Numbered from the stretch's first letter, positions 1-9,942 are shown. The stretch: DNA of 63,992 bases from Pirellulales bacterium (GCA_035939775.1 DASZFO010000123.1:1-63992), one strand, 5' to 3'. The notes: generated from the letters alone by a model not told the origin. Numbers and translations: made by a program.

Positions 1-866
1 ACCGCCGCGCGGTCGGATTGCTGGCGTTCGCTGAGCGGTTGGCGGCTGGGGCCGAGGTGGATGCCGCGGAGTTCGACTGCGGCGCGGAAGCCTTCGGGGA
101 AGTCGGCCGAGTAGAGCATCGCGTCGAAGAGTTCGAGCAGGCGGTATTGGAGCTTCATCGCCTCTTCGGTCCGGCCAGAGCGGGTCAGGTCGTAGAGCGA
201 GCACATCACTTCGGGGACGACGCCGGCCGTGGCGTGCGTGCCGCCATCCACGCCGATCAATAGCGATGGAACCAGGAGCGCTTCCCAGCCGGTGAGGAAC
301 GCAAAACCGGGGCGCGCTGGCCGGACCGCGGCGATCATCCGCATCATGAAGGTCAAGTCGCCGGAGGAATCTTTGATCCCCGCGATCCGCGGCAGCTCGG
401 CCAGGCGGCGGATCGTCGGCACGTCGATCGGGCTGGCGAATATCGGGATGTTGTAAAGCGTCACGTCGATCGGGCTGTTCAGGGCGATCTCGCGGAAGTA
501 GGCGTAGACCGATTCCGGGCCGAGCCGGTAGTAGAATGGCGAGACAATGGCGACCGCCCGCGCCCCGAAGCCGGCGTAGGTCTCGCAGGCTCGGATCGTT
601 TCGCGGGTGTTGGCCTCGGCCGCGCCGGCCAAGACGAGCACGCGGCCCGCCGCCTGCTCGCACACAATCTGCACCACGCGCCGCCGTTCCTCCGCGGTGA
701 ATCGCGTGAACTCGCCGGTCGAGCCGTTCGGGTACAGGCCGTGGACTCCCTTGGCGATGAGCCAGTCGATGTATCGCCGCAGCTCGGTCTCGTCGATCTG
801 GCCGGCGTTGTCGAGCGGGACCATGTGCGGGACGAAAATGCCCTCGATTTTTGGTGCGGCGGTCAC
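1..866 (-). CDS. DapA/NanA-family aldolase (dihydrodipicolinate synthase-like), partial
   Basis: The reading frame runs from a GTG at 866 and is still open at the left edge, so the C-terminus is missing. GGAG lies about 6 bases upstream of the GTG. The translation carries the marks of the class I Schiff-base aldolase family: NGSTGEF at residues 47-53 (the GTTGE-type substrate loop), Tyr138 in YNIP (catalytic tyrosine) and Lys165 in GIKDSSGD (Schiff-base lysine). Family members condense or cleave pyruvate with an aldehyde, as in lysine synthesis (DapA) or sialic acid degradation (NanA). Planctomycetes often have several paralogues and the specificity residues do not settle which one this is. 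The gene lies 40 bases downstream of nadD on the same strand. The fold is secure, the exact substrate is not. Confidence 0.85.
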   Translation of the reverse strand, partial: MTAAPKIEGIFVPHMVPLDNAGQIDETELRRYIDWLIAKGVHGLYPNGSTGEFTRFTAEERRRVVQIVCEQAAGRVLVLAGAAEANTRETIRACETYAGFGARAVAIVSPFYYRLGPESVYAYFREIALNSPIDVTLYNIPIFASPIDVPTIRRLAELPRIAGIKDSSGDLTFMMRMIAAVRPARPGFAFLTGWEALLVPSLLIGVDGGTHATAGVVPEVMCSLYDLTRSGRTEEAMKLQYRLLELFDAMLYSADFPEGFRAAVELRGIHLGPSRQPLSERQQSDRAA

Positions 867-906
867 GGGTATCTCCTTTTTGGGCAACGGCGGAAAGATG
901 CCGCCG

Positions 907-1530
907 CTACGGGCTTGTTGCCGGCGCGCGGTAGAGGCCGTTCGCCTCGATGTATTTCTCCACGGATCGAGGAGTGCGGTAACGGATGCTCAGGCCGGCG
1001 GCAACGCGCCGGCGGAGGTCGCTCGCGCTCAAGTCGATGACTGGCATCTCGACGCGTAGCCGGCGGATGGCTTCGAGGCGGTCGGCCGGCACGAGCGGAG
1101 CGAGGACCGCGTAATCGGGCTCGGCGGCCCCGGCGCGTCGGACGACGATCGGCGGCGCCAATTTGCAAATCCGGCCCGGCTCGCGCCACGTGCCGAATTC
1201 GGCGAGTGAATCGCCACCCATCAGGAAGAAGAGTTCCGCCTCGGGCTGCTGCCCGCGGACCGATTCGAGCGTATCGACCGTGTAGCTCACGCCGCCGCGC
1301 TCCGTTTCGATCGTCGAGACGGCGAACGCCTCATGCCCGCCAGTCGCCAGTTTGAGCATATCGACGCGGGCGGCGGCCGATGCGACGGCGCCGCGTTGCT
1401 TGTGCGGCGGCACCGCGGCCGGCACGAACCAGACCTGATCGAGCCGGCACTGTTCCCGGCAGCATTCCGCGAGGAGCAGATGCCCGAAATGGACCGGATC
1501 AAAACTGCCGCCGTAGATGCCGAGCCGCAT
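907..1530 (-). CDS. nadD: Nicotinate-nucleotide adenylyltransferase
   Basis: A 207-residue protein that should adenylylate nicotinate mononucleotide with ATP to form deamido-NAD, a cytoplasmic step of NAD synthesis. The N-terminus [17 protein letters not shown] contains the nucleotidyltransferase signature GGSFDPxHxGH. The C-terminal [10 protein letters not shown] followed by [12 protein letters not shown] matches the ISSTxIR region and final helix of NadD. The frame extends to 1584, but the ATG at 1530 starts exactly at the first beta strand of the family and gives the usual length, so it is preferred. The gene lies upstream of the aldolase gene and may be co-transcribed with it. Confidence 0.93.
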   Translation of the reverse strand: MRLGIYGGSFDPVHFGHLLLAECCREQCRLDQVWFVPAAVPPHKQRGAVASAAARVDMLKLATGGHEAFAVSTIETERGGVSYTVDTLESVRGQQPEAELFFLMGGDSLAEFGTWREPGRICKLAPPIVVRRAGAAEPDYAVLAPLVPADRLEAIRRLRVEMPVIDLSASDLRRRVAAGLSIRYRTPRSVEKYIEANGLYRAPATSP

Positions 1531-1703
1531 GGGAGCATTAGACAGTCGGCGCGGCGGGTTGTCTAATGGTCGCGGGATGGGCAACCGAAACTGTCGCAGC
1601 GGACTTCGCCAGAATTCCGATGGCGAGCCGCGGCGACCGGATTTCTGGCGAAATCCGCTACGAGATGTGCTCCGACTCGCACGATGTGTACAATTGAATA
1701 GTT

Positions 1704-3986
1704 ATGCCACAGCAGAATTTGTTCGAGATCGAGCCGGTCGCCGCTTGGGAAGATGACGATGCGCGCGAGCGGTTGGTGGCGAGCGTCATTTTTCCGAGCG
1801 CTCCGGATCGCCCGTTTGATTACCTGGTGCCGGACGATATGCGCGATCGCCTGACCGGCGGAATGCGGGTGCGGGCGCCGTTTGGCCGCGGGAATCGCGC
1901 GGTTGTCGGCTATTGCGTCCGGTTGACCAATCAGGCCGACGTGCGGCGGAAGTTGAAACCGCTCGCGGACGTGATCGACCGCCAGAGTTTGCTTTCGCCG
2001 GCGATGCTTCGCCTCACGGAATGGATGGCCGGCCGGTATCTTTCGACCTGGGGACAAGCGTTGGAAACGGTGCTTCCGGCCGCGGTTCGCGAAAGAGCCG
2101 GCACGCGGCGCGTGAAGCTGATCTCGCTCGCGCCGGACGCCGCTGGTCGGATCGGTGAATTGAAGTTGTCGGAAAAACAGGCCGCGATCGTGCGATTTCT
2201 CTCCGAGCGCGGCGCGCCGGTCACTCCGAAGGAACTAACCACAGCGCTCAACTGCACCGCCGCCCCGATTGGCACGCTCCAGCGGAAAGGAATCGTCACC
2301 GTCGAATCGCGAATCGCCGCGCCCGACGAAGCGCGCGATCCGCCCGCGCCGCGCGAACCGAACCACGTGCTCAACGACGATCAGCGCCTGGCGCTCGAAG
2401 CGATGCTCGCGGCGATCCATTCCGGCCGGCAGGAAACGCTCCTCGTGCATGGCGTCACCGGGAGCGGTAAGACCGAGGTTTACATCCAGGCGATTCAAGA
2501 GGTCGTGCGTTTTGGCCGGCAGGCGATCGTGCTCGTACCGGAAATCAGCCTCACTCCGCAAACTCGCGAGCGGTTCCGCGCCCGCTTCGACCAGGTTGCG
2601 GTGTTGCACAGCCATCTGCGCGAGGCCGAGCGGCATTTGCATTGGCAGCGAATCGCGCGCGGAGAAGTGTCGGTGGTCGTCGGCGCGCGGAGCGCCGCCT
2701 TCGCGCCGATCCCGAACCTCGGCCTGATCGTCATGGACGAAGAGCACGAATCGACCTTCAAGCAGGAAACCACTCCGCGTTACCATGCCCGCGAAGTGGC
2801 CCTCTGGCGGGCGAAATCGGAAGGGATTCCGCTGATTCTCGGTTCGGCCACCCCGTCGCTCGAAAGCTGGTATCGAGCTCAGCAGGGGGAATTCCGGCTG
2901 ATCGAGATGCCGCGGCGGGTGTTCGATCGGCCGATGCCGCTGGTGGGCACGATCGATCTCCGCGACGAGTTTCACAATCGGCGCACGCGCGGAGCGGTCG
3001 GCCGGCAGATGCACCAGGCGATCGACGCGGCCTTGCGCGACGGCGGCCAGGTGATCCTGCTGCTCAATCGCCGCGGCTTCTCGACGCACATCCAGTGCCC
3101 CAAGTGCGGCATGGTGGTCCGCTGCCCAAATTGCGAATTGGCGCTCACGCATCATCGCCAGGGAGAGTTGGCGATTTGCCACTACTGCGATTATCGCACG
3201 GCCGCACCGCGCGAATGCCCCGAGTGCAGTTTTCCAGGGATTCAATACGCGGGCGTGGGGACTCAAAAGCTCGAGGCGGAGATTGCTTCCCGGTTCCCGC
3301 AGGCGCGTATTCTGCGGATGGACACCGACACCATGCAGTCGCACGGCGCTCATGCCAAGGCGCTCGACGCCTTCCGCGATGGCAAGGTAGATATTCTGCT
3401 CGGCACGCAGATGATCGCCAAGGGGCTCGATTTTCCGCGCGTGACGCTCGTCGGCGTGATCAACGCCGACACGGCGCTGCACCTGCCGGACTTTCGCGCG
3501 GCCGAGCGGACATTTCAACTCGTCACGCAGGTGGCTGGCCGCACTGGCCGCGGCGAGCATGGCGGCCGGGTGCTCGTGCAAACCTTCAGCCCCGATCATC
3601 CGGCGATTAGGGCGGCCGTGCGACACGATTACCCGATGTTCGCCCGGCAGGAGTTGCCGATCCGCGAAGCGCTCTTATATCCGCCCTACTCGGAAATGGT
3701 TCGGATCATCGTCCGCGGGCCGGATGGCAAGGCGACCAAGGAATTTGCCGCCGAGCTGGCCGAGCGATTCAAAGTCGAGTTGGGCCAGGTAGCCACCGCG
3801 TGGCGGATGCTCGGGCCAGCGCCGGCCCCGATCGCGAAGCTCCGCGGCCTGCAACGATTTCACGTTCAACTTCAAGCAACCGACGGCGAAAAACTCCGCG
3901 CAGTCGTTCGCGATGTAATGTCTGCCGCCCCGCGGAATGGCCCGATTCAATGGACCGCCGACGTCGATCCGCTGGATATGATGTGA
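1704..3986 (+). CDS. priA: Primosomal protein N' (PriA helicase)
   Basis: A 760-residue PriA homologue that reloads the replication machinery at stalled forks. The order is: an N-terminal 3'-DNA-binding domain (VIFPSAPDRPFDYLVPDD), a helicase core with Walker A GVTGSGKTE near residue 250 and DEEH near 345, a zinc-binding insert with CxxC pairs from Cys465 onward (CPKC, CPNC, CHYC, CPEC), and motifs V/VI (GTQMIAKGLDFP, QVAGRTGRGE). All key residues are present and the length is normal. A TACAAT hexamer at 1689-1694 ends 9 bases before the ATG with no good Shine-Dalgarno sequence, so a very short or leaderless transcript is possible, though the -35 region is weak. Confidence 0.96.
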   Translation: MPQQNLFEIEPVAAWEDDDARERLVASVIFPSAPDRPFDYLVPDDMRDRLTGGMRVRAPFGRGNRAVVGYCVRLTNQADVRRKLKPLADVIDRQSLLSPAMLRLTEWMAGRYLSTWGQALETVLPAAVRERAGTRRVKLISLAPDAAGRIGELKLSEKQAAIVRFLSERGAPVTPKELTTALNCTAAPIGTLQRKGIVTVESRIAAPDEARDPPAPREPNHVLNDDQRLALEAMLAAIHSGRQETLLVHGVTGSGKTEVYIQAIQEVVRFGRQAIVLVPEISLTPQTRERFRARFDQVAVLHSHLREAERHLHWQRIARGEVSVVVGARSAAFAPIPNLGLIVMDEEHESTFKQETTPRYHAREVALWRAKSEGIPLILGSATPSLESWYRAQQGEFRLIEMPRRVFDRPMPLVGTIDLRDEFHNRRTRGAVGRQMHQAIDAALRDGGQVILLLNRRGFSTHIQCPKCGMVVRCPNCELALTHHRQGELAICHYCDYRTAAPRECPECSFPGIQYAGVGTQKLEAEIASRFPQARILRMDTDTMQSHGAHAKALDAFRDGKVDILLGTQMIAKGLDFPRVTLVGVINADTALHLPDFRAAERTFQLVTQVAGRTGRGEHGGRVLVQTFSPDHPAIRAAVRHDYPMFARQELPIREALLYPPYSEMVRIIVRGPDGKATKEFAAELAERFKVELGQVATAWRMLGPAPAPIAKLRGLQRFHVQLQATDGEKLRAVVRDVMSAAPRNGPIQWTADVDPLDMM

Positions 3987-3998
3987 GGCAATTCAATC

Positions 3999-4412
3999 AT
4001 GACTCATGTCACGGGAATCTTGGAAACGGCGTTGTACATAGGCGATCTGGTCCGCTCCGTTCGGTTCTATCAAGAACTGTTCGGTTTCGAGCAGATCGAA
4101 GGGGACGAGCGATTCCGTGCGCTGGATGTCGCCGGGCGGCAAGTGCTGTTGCTATTCCGCGAGGGCGCCTCGACGAGTGGGGCGAAGACCTCCGGCGGAT
4201 TCATCCCGCCCCACGACGGCCACGGCCATTTGCACCTGGCGTTTTCGATCAATGCCGACGATTGGGATGCCTGGCTAGCGCGCTTGGCGGACCAGAACAT
4301 CGCCGTCGAAAGCCGCGTCGATTGGCCCCGCGGCGGCCGAAGCATCTACTTCCGTGACCCCGACGGCCATTTGGTCGAACTCATCACGCCGGGGTGTTGG
4401 AAGACTTATTGA
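3999..4412 (+). CDS. VOC-superfamily (glyoxalase/bleomycin-resistance fold) protein
   Basis: A 137-residue cytoplasmic protein with paired beta-alpha-beta-beta-beta modules. The N-terminal half reads ILETALYIGDLVRSVRFYQE and the C-terminal half ends YFRDPDGHLVELITPG, the typical second metal-ligand strand with Glu. His at HGHLHLAF and Glu at LVELITP are plausible metal ligands. Members include lyases, dioxygenases and resistance proteins, so the substrate cannot be assigned. It begins 12 bases after the priA stop and is probably co-transcribed with it. Confidence 0.85.
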   Translation: MTHVTGILETALYIGDLVRSVRFYQELFGFEQIEGDERFRALDVAGRQVLLLFREGASTSGAKTSGGFIPPHDGHGHLHLAFSINADDWDAWLARLADQNIAVESRVDWPRGGRSIYFRDPDGHLVELITPGCWKTY

Positions 4413-4440
4413 TTCGTAATCCTGACAGAAAGTCCGCGCT

Positions 4441-4959
4441 ATGCATTTTCTCACGCCAACCGAATGTTCCCAATGGTGCGAGGGCATGGAGTCGCCATTG
4501 GATGAGAGCCGGCGCCCGACGAGAGAGTTGAACTGCACTCATCGACTTTGCTGCCGCTTTCCACCGTCTTTCACGCAGTTGCAATGGTTCAGCCGTTGCA
4601 TCGAGTCCGCGATGTTGCCGCGCCGGGAGTGTCTGCTGTGGGTGACCGATTGGGGTATCTCTCACTCGATGGAGAACCTCCACGCTTATTACCGTTTCCG
4701 CCAGTCGTACGGCGATTTACGATTGCTGCACGAGGCGCCGGGCCATCTTTGTCTCGACTACGAGCGGCCCGAGGTGGTTACTCTGATTCATTATTGCGTT
4801 TTGTTCGCTTGGGACGTTCATTTGATTCCGAGCGTTGGTTTTGGCCGAGCCTTTGTTTGTCATGACGAATGGGTCGAACTTGGTTTCACCGATCGGAGAT
4901 TGTTCGAGGAGACGAAGCGACAACTTGAGACCGCAAAGCTCAAGGTTTCAGTCTTGTGA
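4441..4959 (+). CDS. Uncharacterised protein
   Basis: A 172-residue protein I do not recognise. It has no signal peptide or membrane segment. The middle (CLLWVTDWGISHSMENLHAY) is rich in Trp, Tyr and His, and the rest looks like a compact alpha/beta cytoplasmic protein. It follows the VOC gene by 28 bases on the same strand. The absence of a competing opposite-strand gene and a plausible composition support it being real, but there is no clear Shine-Dalgarno sequence, so the start is uncertain. Confidence 0.6.
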   Translation: MHFLTPTECSQWCEGMESPLDESRRPTRELNCTHRLCCRFPPSFTQLQWFSRCIESAMLPRRECLLWVTDWGISHSMENLHAYYRFRQSYGDLRLLHEAPGHLCLDYERPEVVTLIHYCVLFAWDVHLIPSVGFGRAFVCHDEWVELGFTDRRLFEETKRQLETAKLKVSVL

Positions 4960-5062
4960 TGCAGCCCAATGTTGCACCGGAGCTTCCTCGAGATATGCGT
5001 CCGGAACGGTCGCTCGGGCGCAGGCGAGGTTGCTGCGGGCCCTGTTGAGCCATTCGCGCGGG

Positions 5063-5434
5063 TCATTTGGCCGCAGTCGCTTTCGCGGCATACACGACTT
5101 TGCCTTCCCTCAATGCCGGATAGATCACTAGACAGAATTCGTCCCGATAGCGCTCAACCTCTTCTGGGGTGACGACGATGACGTCAACCGCTTCGGCCGC
5201 CCCATGCATACCGAGGTAGATTCTCTCGACGAGCTGGCCGCGATCGAATCGCCCGCGCTTGATCACCAATAGATCGACGTCGCTGTTCGGTCCCATCGAT
5301 CCCCGCGCAGCCGAGCCGAACAGAATAATCTTCTCGGGTTGCGCAACATCAACGACTCGCCGGACAATGTCGCGGAGGACCGCCCGTTTCACCGTTTTCG
5401 TTTTGGAATGGTCGTTAGTGCGGGAGCGAGGCAT
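5063..5434 (-). CDS. MNT-type nucleotidyltransferase domain protein
   Basis: A 123-residue protein with the minimal nucleotidyltransferase signature: ILFGSAARG, then NSDVDLLVI, giving the GSxxxG and DxD catalytic pattern. Family members transfer nucleotides to RNA or protein and often act as antitoxins for HEPN toxins. No HEPN-like gene is adjacent here, so a toxin-antitoxin role is not supported. The longer frame to 5569 has no family similarity. The ATG at 5434 is preceded by GAGGAG at good spacing and was chosen for that reason. Confidence 0.8.
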   Translation of the reverse strand: MPRSRTNDHSKTKTVKRAVLRDIVRRVVDVAQPEKIILFGSAARGSMGPNSDVDLLVIKRGRFDRGQLVERIYLGMHGAAEAVDVIVVTPEEVERYRDEFCLVIYPALREGKVVYAAKATAAK

Positions 5435-5613
5435 GATCTCCTCAGGGAGAGATGACCCGCGCGCGGTCTTGCGGCAAGTCGCGCGGAGAACCAATTGTGG
5501 CCGGCAGTGCCAGTATATCTTGCAAGCTGCGAGCGGGCAAAAAATCCGCGCCGTTCGCTGTGGTGTCAAATAACCGCGCCGAACATCGACGGACTGAAAT
5601 ATTTAACGTCCGG

Positions 5614-7746
5614 TCATCCCGTCGACACGAAGCAAACTAGCGAGCGGCCTTCGAGTTCGAGCATGGAGGTTGCGGGCGCAACCGGGCCATCTAGTTGCGG
5701 ACAAATGTCGTTCGGCGGGGCGGCGGCGGTGTCGATGAATTGCCGCCAGGCGATGCCGCGGACTAGTGATGGGATCGTGAAGGTGCGCGGATTTGGCCCG
5801 GCGTGGAACAGGAGCATCACGTGCCGGCCCGGGTTGCGGGCGTCTTCTGGCTTCCCGGGCGCGCCGAATACGCAGATCAAGCTCGGATCGTTCCGCTCCC
5901 AGATCATCGCCGTCCCTTCGGCGCTAAACCAGCTCACGTCGGGGAATTCCCCCGGCCGGGTCGGCTCGCCGCGGAGGAAATCTTTGCGGCGCAATGTCGG
6001 ATTCGCCCGCCGCATCGCGATCAATCCAGTGACAAACCGGACCAGATCGGCGTGTTTCTCGATCAGCTTCCAATCGAACCACGAGGTTGGATTGTCTTGG
6101 CAATAGGCGTTGTTATTGCCGCGCTGCGTGCGGCGGAATTCGTCGCCCGAGAGCATCATCGGCACGCCTTGACTGAGGAGCAGCGTAGCCAGAAGGTTCT
6201 TGACCTGCCGCTCGCGGAGTAGCTCGATGTTGCGGCGGCGCGTCGGGCCCTCGATCCCATAGTTGTCGCTGTAGTTGTTGTCGTCGCCGTCGCGGTTTCC
6301 TTCGCCGTTTTCCTCGTTGTGCTTTCGGGAATAGCTTACCAGATCGTTCACCGGAAAGCCGTCGTGCGAGGTGATGAAATTGATGCTGTGATACGGCTGC
6401 CGGCCACCGGCTTGATAAAGGTCGGCCGAGCCGGCGATCCGCGTGGCCAGGTGGCCCGTCATGAACGACTCGCCGCGCCAATAGCGGCGGATCTCGTCGC
6501 GAAACTGGCCGTTCCATTCCGACCACCGCAGCTTGCCGAACGAACCGACTTGATAGGCGCCGGCGGCGTCCCAGGCCTCGGCGATGATCTTCGTGTCGGC
6601 CAGGAGGGGGTCTTCGGCGATCCGCTCGACCAGCGGCGGATTGGGCACGAGGTCGCCGTTCCGATCGCGGCTCAAGATCGAAGCCAGATCGAAGCGGAAG
6701 CCGTCGATGTGAAAGTTGTGCACCCAGTGCCGCAGGCAGAGAAAGATCAGCTCGCGAACGATCGGGTGATTGCCGTTGATCGTGTTGCCGCAGCCGGAAT
6801 AGTTTCGATAATAGCTGCCGCCGTTGCCGAGCATGTAGTAGACGCGGTTTTCGAGCCCCTTGAAGCTCAGCGTCGGACCGAGTTCGTTCCCTTCGGCCGT
6901 GTGGTTGAACACGACATCGATGATCACCTCGATCCCGGCGCAGTGCAGCGCCTGCACCATCTGCTTGAACTCGACCACCTGCGCGCCTGGCTCGCTGCTG
7001 GCGGAATACCCATGATGCGGCGCGAAGAACGCCAGCGGATCGTAGCCCCAATAGTTCGGCCGGGCCAATTCGTGCCCGTGCGGACTTTGCATCGGGAAGT
7101 CGTGCACCGGCATCAATTCGACCGCCGTCACTCCCAGCGATTTGAGATAAGGGATTTTTTCGATCACGCCGAGATAAGTTCCCGGATGATCGACGCCGCT
7201 AGTCGCGTCGCGGGTGAAGCCGCGGACGTGCAATTCGTAAATCACACTGTCCGACAGGTTGCGGCGCAAATGCCGATCATCCTGCCAATCGAAGTGATCG
7301 TCGATCACGACGCATTTCGGCGGGCGGACGACGCCGTCGGGCGATGGCAGGAACCGGCCCGCCAGCGCGCGAGCGTAAGGATCGATCAGCCGCGCGCGAC
7401 CGTTAAAGCGCTGCCCGCGTTCGGGGTCAAATGGCCCGTCGGCCTGAAAATGGTAGAGTTGCCCCGGCGAGACGCCCGGAATATAGATGCTCCAAACGTC
7501 TCCCCAGCGGTCGGTGTCGCGATCGAACGGGATCACCTCGGCCGGCTCTGGATCATCTTGGTGGTTGTAAAGCAGCAGCCGCATGGCGGTCGCCGAACGG
7601 CTGAACACGACGAATTGGACCCCACCTTCGTGGAGAATCGCGCCGTAGGGAAGCGGATAGGTAAACTGCAACGCCGGATGCGGGTGAGGGGCGGCTTTGA
7701 GCACGGTTCCATCCATCTCCAAGGGGTGAGCTTCTGAGTCGTGCAT
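5614..7746 (-). CDS. glgX: Glycogen debranching enzyme (GH13 isoamylase type)
   Basis: About 710 residues. It should hydrolyse alpha-1,6 branches of limit dextrins in glycogen breakdown. An N-terminal CBM48/isoamylase domain (FTYPLPYGAILHEGGVQF) is followed by a GH13 barrel with all four conserved regions: DVVFNHTAEG near residue 276, GFRFDLAS with the nucleophile Asp near 349, IAEAWD with the acid/base Glu near 387, and FITSHDG near 457. The C-terminal part contains the PTSWFDW and SWFSAEG segments of GlgX. The frame opens at a TTG at 7800, and ATGs at 7761 and 7746 are the realistic starts; neither has a strong ribosome binding site. It stands alone, without other glycogen genes nearby. Confidence 0.93.
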   Translation of the reverse strand: MHDSEAHPLEMDGTVLKAAPHPHPALQFTYPLPYGAILHEGGVQFVVFSRSATAMRLLLYNHQDDPEPAEVIPFDRDTDRWGDVWSIYIPGVSPGQLYHFQADGPFDPERGQRFNGRARLIDPYARALAGRFLPSPDGVVRPPKCVVIDDHFDWQDDRHLRRNLSDSVIYELHVRGFTRDATSGVDHPGTYLGVIEKIPYLKSLGVTAVELMPVHDFPMQSPHGHELARPNYWGYDPLAFFAPHHGYSASSEPGAQVVEFKQMVQALHCAGIEVIIDVVFNHTAEGNELGPTLSFKGLENRVYYMLGNGGSYYRNYSGCGNTINGNHPIVRELIFLCLRHWVHNFHIDGFRFDLASILSRDRNGDLVPNPPLVERIAEDPLLADTKIIAEAWDAAGAYQVGSFGKLRWSEWNGQFRDEIRRYWRGESFMTGHLATRIAGSADLYQAGGRQPYHSINFITSHDGFPVNDLVSYSRKHNEENGEGNRDGDDNNYSDNYGIEGPTRRRNIELLRERQVKNLLATLLLSQGVPMMLSGDEFRRTQRGNNNAYCQDNPTSWFDWKLIEKHADLVRFVTGLIAMRRANPTLRRKDFLRGEPTRPGEFPDVSWFSAEGTAMIWERNDPSLICVFGAPGKPEDARNPGRHVMLLFHAGPNPRTFTIPSLVRGIAWRQFIDTAAAPPNDICPQLDGPVAPATSMLELEGRSLVCFVSTG

Positions 7747-7878
7747 CGTACCCACTACCATACCACTTGAGTCGCGGCGCGGCGGATCGCCGGCGAACAA
7801 CTGACCGTGGTTTCGGAGATTCTTTGACGGATCAACTCGGTTAGCGAAAGTAGAACGGCTGATGAAACCGGGAAGGAA

Positions 7879-8667
7879 TCATCGGCGAAAAACTCGATGA
7901 CATTCCTCGCACGATTTTGATAGTCGCGCGAATGCCTGCCGGGTCCCTTCGGCATCGCCCGCATGAATTGCCCGATTGACGCCACCGGCCGCGTCGCGCA
8001 TCTCAAAGCAGTATTGCTCCCAATTCGGGATATCGGCGGGCTTCTTGATGGCATCGTGGTCGGTCGCCGCCTCTTGGGCAATGACGGCGAGCGCGGCCGC
8101 GGCCCCAGCCGAGGTTTTCGTCTGGGCCTTGAATCGTTCCGGCTGCACGGCCCGTTTGAGATTGCTATTGATGATCGGCACTTCCTTCATCAGCAGGCCG
8201 AGCGGGGCGACCGGATGCCAACGAAGTTCCGGCGCGGCTGAGGCCTGCGATGGCTTTCCGCCGGCTGCCAGCTTCAGGCTATCGATTGCCGTGCGGGCTG
8301 CGGCAAAGTCAGCGGCTTTCGCCAGCGATTGCGCGGCCGACAAAATCGACGAGGCCGACCGCTTCAGCGCGTGATCTTGGTCGCTCATCCCAAGGCCCAG
8401 CGCAATCACGGCCGCGACGTCGGCTTCCTTGGCGATCCGACTTTGGAGCGCGTCGTCAAAATCGTCTGGCTTGGCCAGCGATTCGTCGACGCGAGCGATT
8501 ATCGAATTGAGCTGGTTCGCGAGGTCTTCCGCCGGGGCGAAACTGGAGACCTTCGCGCCGGCCGAGGGATTATCTGGCGCGGCCGGGGACGCGCCGCGGA
8601 GAATGATTGCAAATAGCCCGGCCGTAGAGATCATTCTTAAAACTAGAAACCGAATCGAGTTGCTCAT
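7879..8667 (-). CDS. Exported cytochrome c'-like protein, single C-terminal CxxCH
   Basis: A 262-residue protein with an N-terminal signal (MSNSIRFLVL then a hydrophobic stretch ending at Ala) and a single haem c motif CEECH five residues from the C-terminus. A motif at the extreme C-terminus of a helical protein is typical of class II cytochromes c'. The length is about twice that of a cytochrome c' domain. The N-terminal half is also helical and has Ala-rich helices of similar type but no CxxCH, so it may be a degenerate duplicate. GAGG lies about 9 bases before the ATG at 8667. Likely periplasmic; the electron-transfer or gas-binding role is not determinable. Confidence 0.78.
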   Translation of the reverse strand: MSNSIRFLVLRMISTAGLFAIILRGASPAAPDNPSAGAKVSSFAPAEDLANQLNSIIARVDESLAKPDDFDDALQSRIAKEADVAAVIALGLGMSDQDHALKRSASSILSAAQSLAKAADFAAARTAIDSLKLAAGGKPSQASAAPELRWHPVAPLGLLMKEVPIINSNLKRAVQPERFKAQTKTSAGAAAALAVIAQEAATDHDAIKKPADIPNWEQYCFEMRDAAGGVNRAIHAGDAEGTRQAFARLSKSCEECHRVFRR

Positions 8668-9153
8668 CGTTGCCTCATCATTTGGCGTGACGGCGATCAA
8701 TAGGTCGGCAAGGCCCTATCGTGCATTCGGCCGCTAGCGTGTGTCAAGCGTTCGCCAATGGGTGTTCGCTTGCGAATGACGTGTGCTGCTCTCAAACCGA
8801 GTTGGAACGGCGATGGCTGATAGCAGACCGCTGCGGCTCTCCCCAATCAGATTGGCCCGGACAAACTCAGCGCGGCCAAGCCCTGGCCACGGTCGCAGAG
8901 CAATCAAGGGCAGAGAATCTGGTCGCTCGAGAAGTCGCAACCACCGCGAGCATGGCCCTTTTCGCTAGCGGCCCGCGAAACCAGAGCTGTCATCGCTTCA
9001 GCCGGAGGCGAGCCATGCGGCACGGAACGCCGATTGCAGAGCATCCGGTCTAATCGCTTGACGCGCCGCTATTTTTGGGCTGGCGGCGATTTCAAGTGGG
9101 CGGGCGGAATTGTAGCGCACACGATCCGTATGCCCAACAGAAGGAGCATGGAA
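8668..9153. other. Intergenic region between divergent genes, no gene seen
   Basis: This 486-base stretch separates the divergent cytochrome c'-like gene and the DUF4142 gene. Open frames across it lack family similarity, ribosome binding sites and credible composition. I see no tRNA or strong terminator. It should hold the promoters of both flanking genes, but no convincing sigma-70 pair was found. Confidence 0.5.
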
Positions 9154-9942
9154 ATGAGAAGTTTTGTAGCAAGCACATGTCTCGCGGTCGCCGTTGCCGC
9201 CCTGGCGCTCGGCTTTGTCAGTCAAGCTGTGGCCCAGCGGAACGACCGGAACCAGAACCAGGATCAACAAAGGAATCAACAACAAAGACAGGATCAAGGC
9301 CAAGACCCCGCCCAGCCCGGCCAAAACAGCCAGGCCCACATTGACAAAATGGCGGCCAACGCCATGCAGCAATGCAGCCAGCAAGAAATCGACCTCGCCA
9401 ACTTCGCCTTGAAGCATACTCAGAATGAGGAGGTGCGCAAGTTTGCCCAGAAGGCCATCGAAGACCATACGAATCTGGACAATCAATTGCAGCGCTTCAC
9501 CAGCGCGGAAGGCCGCGGGCAACCCGGCAATCAGACAAGCGCTCAGCCGGGCACTTCTGCTGCCGCGCAGCCGGGCACCGAAACCGTCGGTCAACCTGGA
9601 ACTCAGCCGGGCGCCCCAGCGAGCACCGAGCCGGGATCGAAGGCGAACGAATTTGAAAAGATTCGCCAGGAGATTGGCAACCAAGTCGTCCAGAGCATCG
9701 AACGTGAACTCGGTCAGTATCAGGGAAGCGATTTTGACCGCGCTTATGTTGGCCAGCAATTCTGGGCTCACGTGGTGTTCATCGCCTCGGCAACGGCCGG
9801 GGGAAACCACGTCTCGCCAGACCTGAAGCAAGTCGTCGACCAAGGGACCAAAACGGCTCAGATGCATCTCGACGACTGCCGCAAGCTGATTCGAGATCTT
9901 TCGGCCAACGTGGCCCGAAGCGCGGGAACGACCGAGCGGTGA
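9154..9942 (+). CDS. Exported DUF4142-type (ferritin-like fold) protein
   Basis: A 262-residue secreted protein. The signal peptide runs through ALALGFVSQAVAQ. A Gln/Asn-rich linker follows, then the DUF4142 pattern QEIDLANFALKHTQNEEVRK and a second helical pair near the C-terminus (FIASATAGGNHVSPDLKQ). Two Pro/Gly/Gln linkers (QPGTSAAAQPG, QPGTQPGAP) separate the helical halves. DUF4142 proteins are periplasmic or outer-surface four-helix proteins of unknown biochemical role. Three in-frame ATGs lie close together; the one at 9154 is chosen because AAGGAGC lies at correct spacing, whereas for 9148 that sequence is too close. A strong terminator follows at 9980. Confidence 0.82.
   Translation: MRSFVASTCLAVAVAALALGFVSQAVAQRNDRNQNQDQQRNQQQRQDQGQDPAQPGQNSQAHIDKMAANAMQQCSQQEIDLANFALKHTQNEEVRKFAQKAIEDHTNLDNQLQRFTSAEGRGQPGNQTSAQPGTSAAAQPGTETVGQPGTQPGAPASTEPGSKANEFEKIRQEIGNQVVQSIERELGQYQGSDFDRAYVGQQFWAHVVFIASATAGGNHVSPDLKQVVDQGTKTAQMHLDDCRKLIRDLSANVARSAGTTER

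Noticed and set aside
19-866. Plus-strand frames at the left edge
   Set aside because: They lie opposite the DapA-type gene, whose catalytic residues are intact.
2235-3626. Long minus-strand frame (463 codons) opposite priA
   Set aside because: It is a shadow of priA in GC-rich DNA; the plus-strand gene has all PriA motifs.
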